Shown piece by piece: positions 17,242 through 25,046 of a stretch of 64,000 bases of DNA (positions are counted from its first letter, which is position 1; each line of letters opens with the position of its first letter). The DNA lies in NCBI GenBank assembly GCA_036267875.1, contig DATAVE010000013.1, forward strand, positions 31,961-95,960, given 5' to 3'. Under the pieces are notes generated by a model. It was given only the letters and a program-made list of their open reading frames with translations. It was not told where the DNA came from and ran no database searches. The position numbers were made by a program, and so were the translations under genes. This stretch comes from DASZTV01 sp036267875. Its GTDB lineage: Bacteria > Actinomycetota > Actinomycetes > JAFAQI01.

Positions 17242-18714
17242 GTGGAGACCGAGACCAACGGCGCTTCGGGAGACCAAGCTCTGGTGGACCCTGCGTCACC
17301 GGCGCTGCTCAGCCGGCTAGAGGCACTCGTGGAGCGGCCGGCGCTCGGCGCCGCTACCGCCTCCCTGCCGGTCGCCCCTGTAGTTGCGGCATCCCTTGCC
17401 GGGCTGCGCGCCGAGATGTCCGGGCTCGACGAACGACTCGTCGCCATCGAGGACACGGTCGCGTCGCTCGCCGACCGGCTCGAATCGCGCATGACCTCAC
17501 TCGACGATCGACTCGCCGCGCTGGCCCAGTCGCTGGGATCCGAGCGGACGGTTGCCGAACAGCATCGTGAGCGGACGTCGGAAGCACTGCAGGAGCAGGC
17601 CGCAGCGCTCGACGAATGGGCTGAGGCGGTTCGTGCAGGGCTCGAGGATCTCGGCGACGCAGTCGCGAGCAGCCTTGGCACGCTCGGGGACACGTTGCAG
17701 GACCCAGCGGCTCGAGAGGCCGACCGCCGGCACCTCGAGGCGATGCTGACCGAGGTGATGACCTCGGTCGACGAGGCGACGCGCCCGATCGACGCCCAGA
17801 TGTCAACGCTGTACGGCGGCGTCCTCGACGGGTTCGCCGCCGCGCGCGACGGGCTGATCGACGACCTCGGTGGCGCGCTCGAATCACTCGAGCGGGCCGC
17901 GGTCGCCACCCGGGAGAACGTCGAGGGTCAGCTCTCCGAGCTGCGCAACGACTTCGCCGATGCTCTCGATGAGATGCGCGAGCACGTGTCGACGGCAGTG
18001 GGAACCTCGTCCGACACCGTCGCCGGATCGCTGGACGAGCTGCGATCGGACTGGCAGCCGCGCGCAGACAAGGTTGTTGCCGAAGGCAAGGCAGCGGCGC
18101 AAGGTGTGCTCGATGAGGTGCGCTCCGACGTACGTCGGGCAATGACGGATCTCAGCGACTCACTCGAGGGGCAGATCGCCGTGATCGCCAACGCCACGGG
18201 CACGATCGGCGGGGGCACCGACAGGCTGGTAGCGGCCGGGCAGTCCCTGGTCGCCTATCTGGTCGAGCGCGACCGGATCCTCGAGCGTGAGCGCGATCGG
18301 GTGTTGCGTGAGGTTCTGGACGAGTTCGCGGAGGGACTTTCACCGCGGGAACGCCGAGCGGTCGCGAGCCGAGTCGGCGAGGCCGTCGACCGGCGTCGTG
18401 ACACACGCGACGCAGAGCGCTTCCGTCGGGCAACTCCCGGCCGTGACGACTTCGGCGTACCGCCGGTGCCAGAGCTGCTGGATCGGCTTGCCGAGCCCCT
18501 ACCCGAGCCGGTGACTCCCGTCCTCCCGCGGCGTTCCACCTTGCGCCCCCCGCCCCCGCCGCAGGCAAAGACGACACCGCCACCAGCGAAGAAAACGGCT
18601 CAGAAGGCCGCTGCACCCGCAAAACGGGCGGTGAAGAAGACGACATCACCCGTCAAGAAGACACCCGTCAAAACGGCCAAGAAGGCGGCTCCGACCAGCA
18701 CAGACGGGCCCTGA
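17242..18714 (+). CDS. long coiled-coil protein with Lys/Ala/Pro-rich basic tail
   Basis: 490 residues, starting with GTG behind GAGGGGAG. No signal peptide or membrane segment is visible. Residues about 50-370 are acidic and heptad-like (LDERLVAIEDTVASLADRLE, LDDRLAALAQSL, LEDLGDAVASSLGTLGDTL), giving a long coiled coil with apolipoprotein-like periodicity. Residues about 375-435 are Arg/Pro-rich. The last roughly 40 residues are made of KKTAQKAAAPAKRAVKK-like units, resembling the C-terminal tails of histone H1-like and some mycobacterial DNA-binding proteins. A cytosolic scaffold or nucleoid-associated protein is an inference. It is transcribed between cofD (divergent) and whiB. Confidence 0.75.
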   Translation: METETNGASGDQALVDPASPALLSRLEALVERPALGAATASLPVAPVVAASLAGLRAEMSGLDERLVAIEDTVASLADRLESRMTSLDDRLAALAQSLGSERTVAEQHRERTSEALQEQAAALDEWAEAVRAGLEDLGDAVASSLGTLGDTLQDPAAREADRRHLEAMLTEVMTSVDEATRPIDAQMSTLYGGVLDGFAAARDGLIDDLGGALESLERAAVATRENVEGQLSELRNDFADALDEMREHVSTAVGTSSDTVAGSLDELRSDWQPRADKVVAEGKAAAQGVLDEVRSDVRRAMTDLSDSLEGQIAVIANATGTIGGGTDRLVAAGQSLVAYLVERDRILERERDRVLREVLDEFAEGLSPRERRAVASRVGEAVDRRRDTRDAERFRRATPGRDDFGVPPVPELLDRLAEPLPEPVTPVLPRRSTLRPPPPPQAKTTPPPAKKTAQKAAAPAKRAVKKTTSPVKKTPVKTAKKAAPTSTDGP

Positions 18715-18763
18715 CCGACCGCTACGGCGCGCCGTTGGGGTTGAGGTGATACCACCACCCCTC

Positions 18764-18804
18764 TTGACTTTCGGGCTACGACGCGCATGTAATTCCACAC
18801 GTGT
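18764..18804 (+). promoter_or_regulatory. whiB promoter region with palindrome
   Basis: TTGACT (18764-18769) and TGTAAT (18788-18793) are spaced by 18 bases and form a good housekeeping-sigma promoter. The perfect eight-base palindrome ACACGTGT (18797-18804) lies directly over the expected transcription start and could be an operator. The 157-base gap between the coiled-coil gene and whiB holds nothing else I can identify except the whiB ribosome-binding site GGAGG. Confidence 0.5.
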
Positions 18805-18871
18805 CATTTCCCCGGACACGCCGAGCCTCGCGACCGACGGATCGGCCGCGAGCAGCTGACGTGGAGGCGCC

Positions 18872-19135
18872 ATGACCGAGCCATTCGTAGTACTAGGCCC
18901 TGAGGACGAGACCCTGCCGCTGCCCTGGCAAGTCCAGGCGCTGTGTTCGCAGACCGATCCCGAGGCCTTCTTTCCGGAGAAGGGCGGCTCGACCCGGGAG
19001 GCCAAGCGGGTCTGCGGCCGATGCGACGTCCGGGGCGAGTGCCTGACGTACGCACTGGCGCACGACGAGCGCTTCGGCATCTGGGGCGGCCTGTCCGAAA
19101 GAGAGCGGCGTCGGCTCAAGCGCCGGGTGGTCTGA
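18872..19135 (+). CDS. whiB2: WhiB-family regulator, WhiB/WhiB2 (WhmD) type
   Basis: 87 residues, ATG at 18872 behind GTGGAGG. It has the four cluster-binding cysteines of the Wbl domain: ALCSQTDPEAFF, then CGRCDVRGEC (C-x2-C-x5-C), followed by the G[I/V]WGG turn in FGIWGGLSERERRRLKRR and a basic C-terminus. The sequence is nearly the consensus of Streptomyces WhiB and mycobacterial WhiB2, the [4Fe-4S] partner of WhiA and the vegetative sigma factor that controls septation and division. Its position next to fbiA/fbiB homologues matches M. tuberculosis. Confidence 0.95.
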   Translation: MTEPFVVLGPEDETLPLPWQVQALCSQTDPEAFFPEKGGSTREAKRVCGRCDVRGECLTYALAHDERFGIWGGLSERERRRLKRRVV

Positions 19136-19147
19136 GACGTAGGCTCC

Positions 19148-19171
19148 TAGGGCCGGTTGGGACCGGTCCTA
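19148..19171 (+). terminator. 10-bp hairpin between whiB and GT2 gene
   Basis: TAGGGCCGGT and ACCGGTCCTA form a ten-pair stem (one G-U pair) closed by the four-base loop TGGG. No U-tract follows. It could be a whiB terminator of the actinobacterial I-shaped kind, or a structure in the leader of the GT2 mRNA, because a TAGGCT -10-like box lies just upstream at 19140-19145 and the ATG is three bases after the stem. Confidence 0.45.
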
Positions 19172-19174
19172 CCT

Positions 19175-22100
19175 ATGTCTGCGACCTCCTCACGTTCCCG
19201 CTACCCGGGACACCACGTCACGGCGGTCGTGCTCTGCCACAACAACGCCAAGCTGCTGGCGAAGACGCTCGACGCGCTCGAGGCGCAGGATCAGCGCCCG
19301 GACCGCGTAGTCGCGGTCGATCTCGGGAGCACTGACCGCAGTGTCGCCGTGGCAACGGATCGGCTCGGTGCCAACCGGGTCGCCGAGCTCGCCGCCGGCA
19401 CCAGCACGAACGCAGCGGTGCAGGCGGGCCTGGAGCTAGGCGCGACGCGTGCCGGCCAGCGAGCCCGCGAGGACGGTCCCCTCGAGTGGATCTGGCTGTT
19501 GCACGACGACAGCGCACCGGATCCGGAGGCGCTCGACGAGCTGTTGCTGCGAGTCAGCCACTCGCCGTCCGTCTGGCTGGCAGGTCCCAAGATCCGTGAC
19601 TGGGACGACCGGCTGCTGATCCGCGCCGGGCTGACGATCGACTCGGCCGGCAACATCGACAGTGGGCTCGACCGTCGCGAGCCGGATCAAGGGCAGCGCG
19701 ACGACATCGACGAGGTGCTCGCGGTCGACACGGCCGGCTCGTTCGTGCGGCGTGACGTCTGGGAGTACCTCGACGGCGAAGACCCGGCTTGGTCTGAGTA
19801 CGCTGCCGACGTCGACCTCGGCTGGCGGGTCAACGCTGCCGGCGGCCGGGTCGTCGTCGTACCTCGCGCCGTCCTCCGCCATGCCGGCGGTGACTGCCCT
19901 GGTGACCATCCGGCTGGTTCGCCGCTACGTGCCCAGACGATCCGTCGCCGCAACGGCATGCAGGTCGTCCTGGCCAACACGGCCGGCTGGATGGTTCCAC
20001 TCCTGCTGCTGCGCTACCTCGTCGGTGGCGTAGTTCATGGGCTGGCTCTCGTGGTCCTGTCGCGACGACCCCGCGAGGCCGCAGCCGAGCTGCTGGGTGT
20101 CGTCCAAGTGCTCGCCGCTCCCGGCGCCATCGTTTCGGGCCGGCGCCGTCGGGCAACGACCGCGGAGGTTTCCTACGGAGACCTCCGACGGCTGTTCCCG
20201 CCGGCGGGCCGCTGGGTCACCGGGCTGGTAGGCGTTCGGGCGCAGCAGGCCACCGATGCACCCGATGCGCCTGTCACTCGCAAGCGTCGCGTCGCGGTCG
20301 AATCTGGGCCGGTCTCGGAGGAGGCTGAGTCGCTCGGCGACGAGCTGAGTGCCTTCGGTGAGTTCCTGCGGCGCCCGGCGTCGCTGCTGTTCGTCGTTCT
20401 GAGCCTGCTGTCGCTCATCGCCAATCGGCACATCCTGTCGGGGACGTTGCACGGTGGTCGGCTACTGCCCGCGCCCTCCGGCGCAGGGGACCTGTGGTCG
20501 TCCTATCTGTCGGCCTGGCATCCCTCGACGGTCGGGTCGCTGGCACCCTCACCGCCATCGACGGCATTGCTCGCGCTGCTGGCGACGGTGTTGCTCGGCA
20601 AGGCCTGGCTCGCCATCGACGTGATCTTGCTCGGCGCGGTGCCGTTGGCGGCGCTGTCCGCGTTTACCTCGCTGCGGGTGCTGACAACGGCCGTACGAAT
20701 CCGGGTCTGGGCGTCAGTCGTCTACGCGCTGCTGCCCGCCGTGACGGGAGCTGTCGCTTCGGGCCGGCTCGATGTCGTCGTCGCGGCGATCGTGCTGCCG
20801 CGGATCATCCGGTCGATCGGCGTCGCCTGGCAGGCGGATGCTCTGGGTACGCCTCGTGGCCGGTGCGTGCGGGCCGGTCTGTGGCTGACCGTCGGGGCGG
20901 CGTTTGCGCCGTTGCTCTGGGTGTTCGCGGCCGTGGTCTGTGGCGTCGTCGTCGGGATCACGTACTTCCGCGGTGACGACGGGGCGACCGATGGCGAGTC
21001 CGCCACCGTCCGGCTGGTTCGGGCCGCGGGGATCCTCCTGGTGCCGCTGGTCGTCCTGCTGCCCTGGACCGCGCATGTCCTGGTTCACCCCAGCCTGCTG
21101 TTCTCCGGAAGTGGTCTGCCGGAGTTCTACTCATCGCACTCCGCACCGTCAGGGATCTGGCTGGCCTTCCTGCATCCAGGCGGTCGTGGCCAACCGCCCG
21201 CGTGGGTGGGCATCCCACTCGTCGGGGCCGTTGCGCTCGGCATGCAGCGCGACAGCCGGGTCACGACGGCGCGGGTCGGTGCCGGAGTCTTCGTGGTCGG
21301 CGTGCTGATCGCCGTCCTGATGACCCGCGGCGCCGGAATCACGGCGGGCTATCCGTCGACTCGCTACTGGCCAGGGCTCGCGTTGCTGATCGCGGGAGCT
21401 GGTGCGCTCACCACCGCGGTCGTCGCCGCGGTCGGTGCACGCCCCGCACTGCAGGACCGCAGCTTCGGCTGGCGGCAACCAGCGGCCGTTGTGGTCGTCG
21501 GCCTTGCCGTGATCTCAACCGTCACCTTCGTCGGCACTTGGCTGGTCCGAGGCGGAGGTCAGCCGTTGCGCGGCGACAGCGCGGCAGTGCTTCCGCCGTA
21601 CGTGCAGGCAGAGCTCAATGTGCCGGGTGCGACGCGGGCACTCGTGCTGTCCAACGACCATGGCCTCATCAGGTACGCCTTGGTACGCACCGCCGCCGGA
21701 CCCGTCCTCGGATCGGGTGATCTGCCGACCTCGGGCAGCACTGCCAAGAACGCGACGACCAACCTCTCCGACGCGGTCCGCGACCTGGTCGCCGCCCGCC
21801 CTGGTGCCGGCATGGAGTTGGTGCCGTTTGGCGTCGGCTATGTGGTCGCGTCTCCCGCAACTGCGCGTCGGATCGCACCGCAGCTCGGCCAGCTGCCGTC
21901 GCTCACCGTGATCCCCGTGCCGAGTGCGACGGTGTGGCACTCGACGCTTGCCACGGGAGAGCTCACCGTGCTGGCCGGCGCGAGCGCCACCTCCGCGCTG
22001 TCCGGCAGCGTCTCTACGACCGTGCCGTCCGTCGTACTCCCGGTCGGTACTGATCCGAGGAACCTGCACGCAACCGTCGCCCCAGGCGCGCCTGACCGCC

Positions 22101-22348
22101 TGCTGGTCCTTGCCGAGCCGGCGACCGGTGGTTGGCATGCCACGGTCGATGGTCATCCACTGCATGCCACCAAGGCCTATGGCTGGGCCCAGGCCTTCGA
22201 GCTGCCGTCGAGCGGTGGACAGGTGCACGTCAGCTACGGCAGCGGTGCCCGGAGCTGGTGGGCCCTGTTCGAGCTGCTCGCCGCGATCGCTGTGGCGCTC
22301 GTCGGTACGGGCGCAGCCCCGCACGTGCCGCACCGGGACGCGACATGA
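19175..22348 (+). CDS. giant membrane-bound GT2 glycosyltransferase
   Basis: 1057 residues from the ATG at 19175; an upstream in-frame TTG lies inside the hairpin and is unlikely. Residues about 12-250 are a GT2 GT-A domain: HHVTAVVLCHNNAKLLAKTLDAL, WIWLLHDDSAPDPEAL (DxD-like metal site), AGPKIRDWDDR, and AEYAADVDLGWR-type catalytic acidic segment SEYAADVDLGWRVNAAGG. After this come a membrane pair near residue 275, a charged linker, then about a dozen hydrophobic helices (residues about 405-800) and a large extracytoplasmic C-terminal domain ending in a final helix near 1030. It is likely to build or export an envelope polysaccharide. It is coupled by ATGA to the DUF5719 gene. Confidence 0.85.
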   Translation: MSATSSRSRYPGHHVTAVVLCHNNAKLLAKTLDALEAQDQRPDRVVAVDLGSTDRSVAVATDRLGANRVAELAAGTSTNAAVQAGLELGATRAGQRAREDGPLEWIWLLHDDSAPDPEALDELLLRVSHSPSVWLAGPKIRDWDDRLLIRAGLTIDSAGNIDSGLDRREPDQGQRDDIDEVLAVDTAGSFVRRDVWEYLDGEDPAWSEYAADVDLGWRVNAAGGRVVVVPRAVLRHAGGDCPGDHPAGSPLRAQTIRRRNGMQVVLANTAGWMVPLLLLRYLVGGVVHGLALVVLSRRPREAAAELLGVVQVLAAPGAIVSGRRRRATTAEVSYGDLRRLFPPAGRWVTGLVGVRAQQATDAPDAPVTRKRRVAVESGPVSEEAESLGDELSAFGEFLRRPASLLFVVLSLLSLIANRHILSGTLHGGRLLPAPSGAGDLWSSYLSAWHPSTVGSLAPSPPSTALLALLATVLLGKAWLAIDVILLGAVPLAALSAFTSLRVLTTAVRIRVWASVVYALLPAVTGAVASGRLDVVVAAIVLPRIIRSIGVAWQADALGTPRGRCVRAGLWLTVGAAFAPLLWVFAAVVCGVVVGITYFRGDDGATDGESATVRLVRAAGILLVPLVVLLPWTAHVLVHPSLLFSGSGLPEFYSSHSAPSGIWLAFLHPGGRGQPPAWVGIPLVGAVALGMQRDSRVTTARVGAGVFVVGVLIAVLMTRGAGITAGYPSTRYWPGLALLIAGAGALTTAVVAAVGARPALQDRSFGWRQPAAVVVVGLAVISTVTFVGTWLVRGGGQPLRGDSAAVLPPYVQAELNVPGATRALVLSNDHGLIRYALVRTAAGPVLGSGDLPTSGSTAKNATTNLSDAVRDLVAARPGAGMELVPFGVGYVVASPATARRIAPQLGQLPSLTVIPVPSATVWHSTLATGELTVLAGASATSALSGSVSTTVPSVVLPVGTDPRNLHATVAPGAPDRLLVLAEPATGGWHATVDGHPLHATKAYGWAQAFELPSSGGQVHVSYGSGARSWWALFELLAAIAVALVGTGAAPHVPHRDAT

Positions 22349-23799
22349 GGCGTGACCTGCCGGTGCTCGGCGCGTCCCTGGTCGCCGTGCTGCTCGTGTC
22401 CTTCCTCACCGGATCGACCGCCGCGAAGCCCAACAACGCGCCGGTCGGCACGGCGGCCGTCACCGCCAGAACGCTTGCGTGTCCGGTGGTCAACGGACAG
22501 CCGCGCAACACCGTCGGCACCGCTGCTGCCGCCGACATCAGCAAGGCGATCGACCCGCCCGTCTCGGTTGCCGGGTCGACGTCGTCGACGACCCTGTTCG
22601 GGGTCGCCAAGTCCAAGACGGCGTCGGTGAATCTCAACCCGAGTGACTCCCTGCAGACCAACGGCCTGCACAGCGAGGCGGTGGCGTTCACGACGAGCGG
22701 CACATCTGCGGCGTACGTCGTGGCCGACGAGCTGATCGAGACCGACGAGGGCCGCTACCGCGCACTCGCCGGCGGCAACTGCCTCCCGCCGGCGACCGAC
22801 TGGTGGTTCGTTGGCGGCAGCGGCAAGGTCGGCTACACCGATCGGCTGTTCCTGGCGAATCCCGCGAAGACCACTGCCGACGTCGTCGTCACGGCGTGGA
22901 CGCCGAAGGGTCCGGTGTCGACCCCGCGGATCTCGGACATCATCGTGCCGCCGGAGTCCAAGTACACGGTGGGTGTCTACGCGTTCGCGCCTGACATCCC
23001 GGACGTCGCGATCCACGTGCACGCCGAAAGCGGGGCGGTCACGGCGGCGCTGATGGACCGGCACACCAGTGGCGTCGACCCGGATGGTGGCGACCTCGTG
23101 CCGTCTACGGAGCCGCCCTCGCGCCACGGCGTGATCGCGGGATTCTCCGAAGGCTCAGGACCGCGCGCGTTGCTCGTGGCCAACCCGGGGTTCACGGATG
23201 CAAGCGTTGATCTCAAGGTCGTTACGACACAGGGCGAGTACGTGCCCTCGAGTGCGAAGTCGTTCGTCGTCAGCCCGGGCCGCACCAAGCTCATCGACAT
23301 CACCAAGGCCTTGTCAGGTGACACCGGTGCGGTCCTGCTGAGCAGCGACCAGCCGGTGATCGCTTCAGGCCGGTCGACCTCGGCGCCAGGGGGCCGGCTC
23401 GACCCTGACTACTTCTGGTCCGCCGTGACTCCGGCAATCTCTGGGCCGGCCGCGGTGGCGATCGGCCGGGAGCCGGATGGCGGCGCCTGCATCCTGCTCT
23501 TGAGCGCTCCCCAAGGCGCCGCCTCGGTACGCGTCACGACTCCTGAGGGCGGCAACCAGGTGATCTCGGTCCCGGCTGGACACAGCGTCGAGGTCGACAT
23601 CACGGACACCGTGAAGTCCAAGACCAGTTCGTGGCCGTTCGTCGTCACGCCGGTCGGTGACCAGCCGGTCTACGGCGTACGTCTGCTGCATTTCGACGGT
23701 AGCCATGGCCCGCTCAACACGGCAGAGCCGCTGGCTGCGTTGCCGAACCCGATCCCGCTTCCGCCGGTGCGCGAGGACCCCCACCTCGCCAGTCACTAG
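22345..23799 (+). CDS. exported DUF5719-family protein
   Basis: 484 residues from the ATG at 22345, overlapping the glycosyltransferase stop by four bases. A signal sequence or membrane anchor is visible (LPVLGASLVAVLLVSFLTGS). The rest is Ser/Thr/Val-rich and beta-rich with repeated modules of the type RLFLANPAKTTADVVVTAWT, ALLVANPGFTDASVDLKVVT and ILLLSAPQGAASVRVTTPEG, each an approx. 100-residue sandwich-like unit. I recognise it as DUF5719, found beside such glycosyltransferases in Actinobacteria. A helper role in surface polysaccharide assembly is inferred from this coupling only. It ends four bases from the convergent metallopeptidase-like gene. Confidence 0.75.
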   Translation: MRRDLPVLGASLVAVLLVSFLTGSTAAKPNNAPVGTAAVTARTLACPVVNGQPRNTVGTAAAADISKAIDPPVSVAGSTSSTTLFGVAKSKTASVNLNPSDSLQTNGLHSEAVAFTTSGTSAAYVVADELIETDEGRYRALAGGNCLPPATDWWFVGGSGKVGYTDRLFLANPAKTTADVVVTAWTPKGPVSTPRISDIIVPPESKYTVGVYAFAPDIPDVAIHVHAESGAVTAALMDRHTSGVDPDGGDLVPSTEPPSRHGVIAGFSEGSGPRALLVANPGFTDASVDLKVVTTQGEYVPSSAKSFVVSPGRTKLIDITKALSGDTGAVLLSSDQPVIASGRSTSAPGGRLDPDYFWSAVTPAISGPAAVAIGREPDGGACILLLSAPQGAASVRVTTPEGGNQVISVPAGHSVEVDITDTVKSKTSSWPFVVTPVGDQPVYGVRLLHFDGSHGPLNTAEPLAALPNPIPLPPVREDPHLASH

Positions 23800-23803
23800 G
23801 CGG

Positions 23804-24232
23804 CTAGTCCTCCTCGAAGCCCGGGTCGACGACGTTCGGCTCGAGGCCGAGGTAGTTCGCGATGACGTGTACGACGATGTCGTGCACGAGGTCTTCCAGG
23901 TCCTCTGCATCGCGAGCCCGCAGCTCGATGGGCTTGCGGTAGAGCACGATGTGGGTTCGGTGATTGTCGGTCGCCCGTACCACCTGGGCGAGCAGCACGC
24001 CGGCGGACTCGATCGCGCCGTCGGCGACCGCCGCAGCAAGATCGGTGTCGATCGGGGGGACCAAGTCGACCGCGAACTCGACGTCAGCAAGCTGCTGACG
24101 CCAGCGGTGTTCGACGTGTTCGACGGCCTCGCTCGCGACCCGATCGAATCGGTCGGCGGGCGACGCGGCGAGCGGCACGGCAGCGGGTGCAAGGGCGCCC
24201 CGCGCACCCCGGCCATGGCGGTCGCGCCTCAT
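23804..24232 (-). CDS. minimal zincin-like metallopeptidase family protein with degenerate active site
   Basis: 142 residues. It resembles the actinobacterial minimal metallopeptidase family (Rv3259 position in M. tuberculosis): FDRVASEAVEHVEHRWRQQLADVEFAVDLVPP, HIVLYRKPIELRARD, and a helix LEDLVHDIVVHVIANYLGLEP where an HExxH motif would be. Here that site reads HVIAN, so both the catalytic Glu and the second His are missing, and proteolysis is doubtful. The N-terminus is Arg/Ala-rich. It is divergent from the DUF3499 gene. Confidence 0.75.
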   Translation of the reverse strand: MRRDRHGRGARGALAPAAVPLAASPADRFDRVASEAVEHVEHRWRQQLADVEFAVDLVPPIDTDLAAAVADGAIESAGVLLAQVVRATDNHRTHIVLYRKPIELRARDAEDLEDLVHDIVVHVIANYLGLEPNVVDPGFEED

Positions 24233-24292
24233 CGGCGAAGAGTATGGCGCGACACGGGCTGTTTGGTGATGGCCGAGCGACGCCGCGACCGG

Positions 24293-24298
24293 TACCGT
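24293..24298 (+). promoter_or_regulatory. -10 box, leaderless promoter of DUF3499 gene
   Basis: TACCGT lies exactly six bases before the GTG at 24305, and there is no Shine-Dalgarno. Confidence 0.55.
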
Positions 24299-24304
24299 CG
24301 CGAC

Positions 24305-24670
24305 GTGAGTCCTCTGCGACGCTGCTCGCGGACTGCGTGTGGCCGCCCGGCGGTCGCGACGCTCACGTATGCCTACTCAGACTCGACGGCTGTCGTTGGG
24401 CCTCTCGCGACCTACGCCGAGCCGCACTCCTATGACCTCTGCGACGCGCATGCCGACCGGCTGACCGCACCGCGAGGTTGGGAGGTCTTGCGCCTCGACG
24501 TCGACTCCGAGGCGACGATGCCGGGTGAGGACGACCTCGCGGCACTCGCTGAGGCAGTTCGCGAGGCTGCTCGGCCGACGGCGGGAGTGGCCGCAGCGGT
24601 TGCGAAGGCCCCCGACGTACCCGAGCTCGGCCGCCGTGGCCACCTGCGCATCATCCCGCCGACCGCCTAG
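24305..24670 (+). CDS. DUF3499-family protein
   Basis: 121 residues from the GTG at 24305 (VSPLRRCSRTACGRPAVATL). The larger open frame starting in the previous gene is a shadow. N-terminal cysteines in CSRTACGRPA and a later LCDAHADRL suggest a small zinc-binding fold, as in the actinobacterial DUF3499 family. The second half is Ala-rich and may be disordered. It is a cytosolic protein of unknown role, conserved in this locus between the metallopeptidase-like gene and the zinc-ribbon gene. Confidence 0.8.
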   Translation: MSPLRRCSRTACGRPAVATLTYAYSDSTAVVGPLATYAEPHSYDLCDAHADRLTAPRGWEVLRLDVDSEATMPGEDDLAALAEAVREAARPTAGVAAAVAKAPDVPELGRRGHLRIIPPTA

Positions 24671-24741
24671 CTCTCAGTCTGCGCGGATCCAACACGACGT
24701 GGCCCACTCGATGTCCGGTTTGCCCCGGAATCGCCGGTTTC

Positions 24742-24767
24742 TCAAGGTCTCAGGCCGAGCCGCCGAT
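24742..24767 (+). promoter_or_regulatory. sigma-28/FliA-like promoter motif before zinc-ribbon gene
   Basis: TCAA (24742-24745) and GCCGATGA (24762-24769) are 16 bases apart, resembling the FliA consensus TAAA-N15-GCCGATAA. Two CCGGTTT direct repeats (24715-24721 and 24734-24740) lie just upstream. The leader then runs to a Shine-Dalgarno GGAGG before the ATG at 24806. The match is only by eye. Nothing else is visible in the 135-base gap. Confidence 0.3.
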
Positions 24768-24805
24768 GAACGTCGGGTTGCACCTTCCCCCTGGAGGCTT
24801 CCCGC

Positions 24806-25027
24806 ATGACGATCGTCGACGCCACTTCGCTGACCCGCCCCGGTGCGCGCATGGGACAGAGCTGCGCCTCGTGCGGCAGCGACCGCGTGACCACCCTCGC
24901 GATGACCCTCACCGACGGCACGCCGGTGAGCATGCGGTCCTGCCACGCGTGTGAGCACCGGGTCTGGTCGGACGCGACCGGCCGCCTCGACTTCGCCGAC
25001 GTACTGAAGCGCACAGCAAAGCGCTGA
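24806..25027 (+). CDS. small zinc-ribbon protein (Rv3258c position)
   Basis: 73 residues, ATG at 24806 behind TGGAGG. It has two Cys pairs, CASCGSDR and CHACEHR, spaced as in a zinc ribbon, followed by RVWSDATGRLDFADVLKRTAKR. It resembles the small protein in the Rv3258c position between whiB2 and pmmA. It is cytosolic and its role is unknown; nucleic-acid or protein binding is possible. Confidence 0.8.
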   Translation: MTIVDATSLTRPGARMGQSCASCGSDRVTTLAMTLTDGTPVSMRSCHACEHRVWSDATGRLDFADVLKRTAKR

Positions 25028-25034
25028 CCCCGAC

Positions 25035-25040
25035 TAGCGT
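25035..25040 (+). promoter_or_regulatory. -10 box, leaderless promoter of phosphomannomutase
   Basis: TAGCGT lies six bases before the ATG at 25047. No Shine-Dalgarno is visible, so the manB mRNA is probably leaderless. Confidence 0.6.
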
Positions 25041-25046
25041 CGGGTA

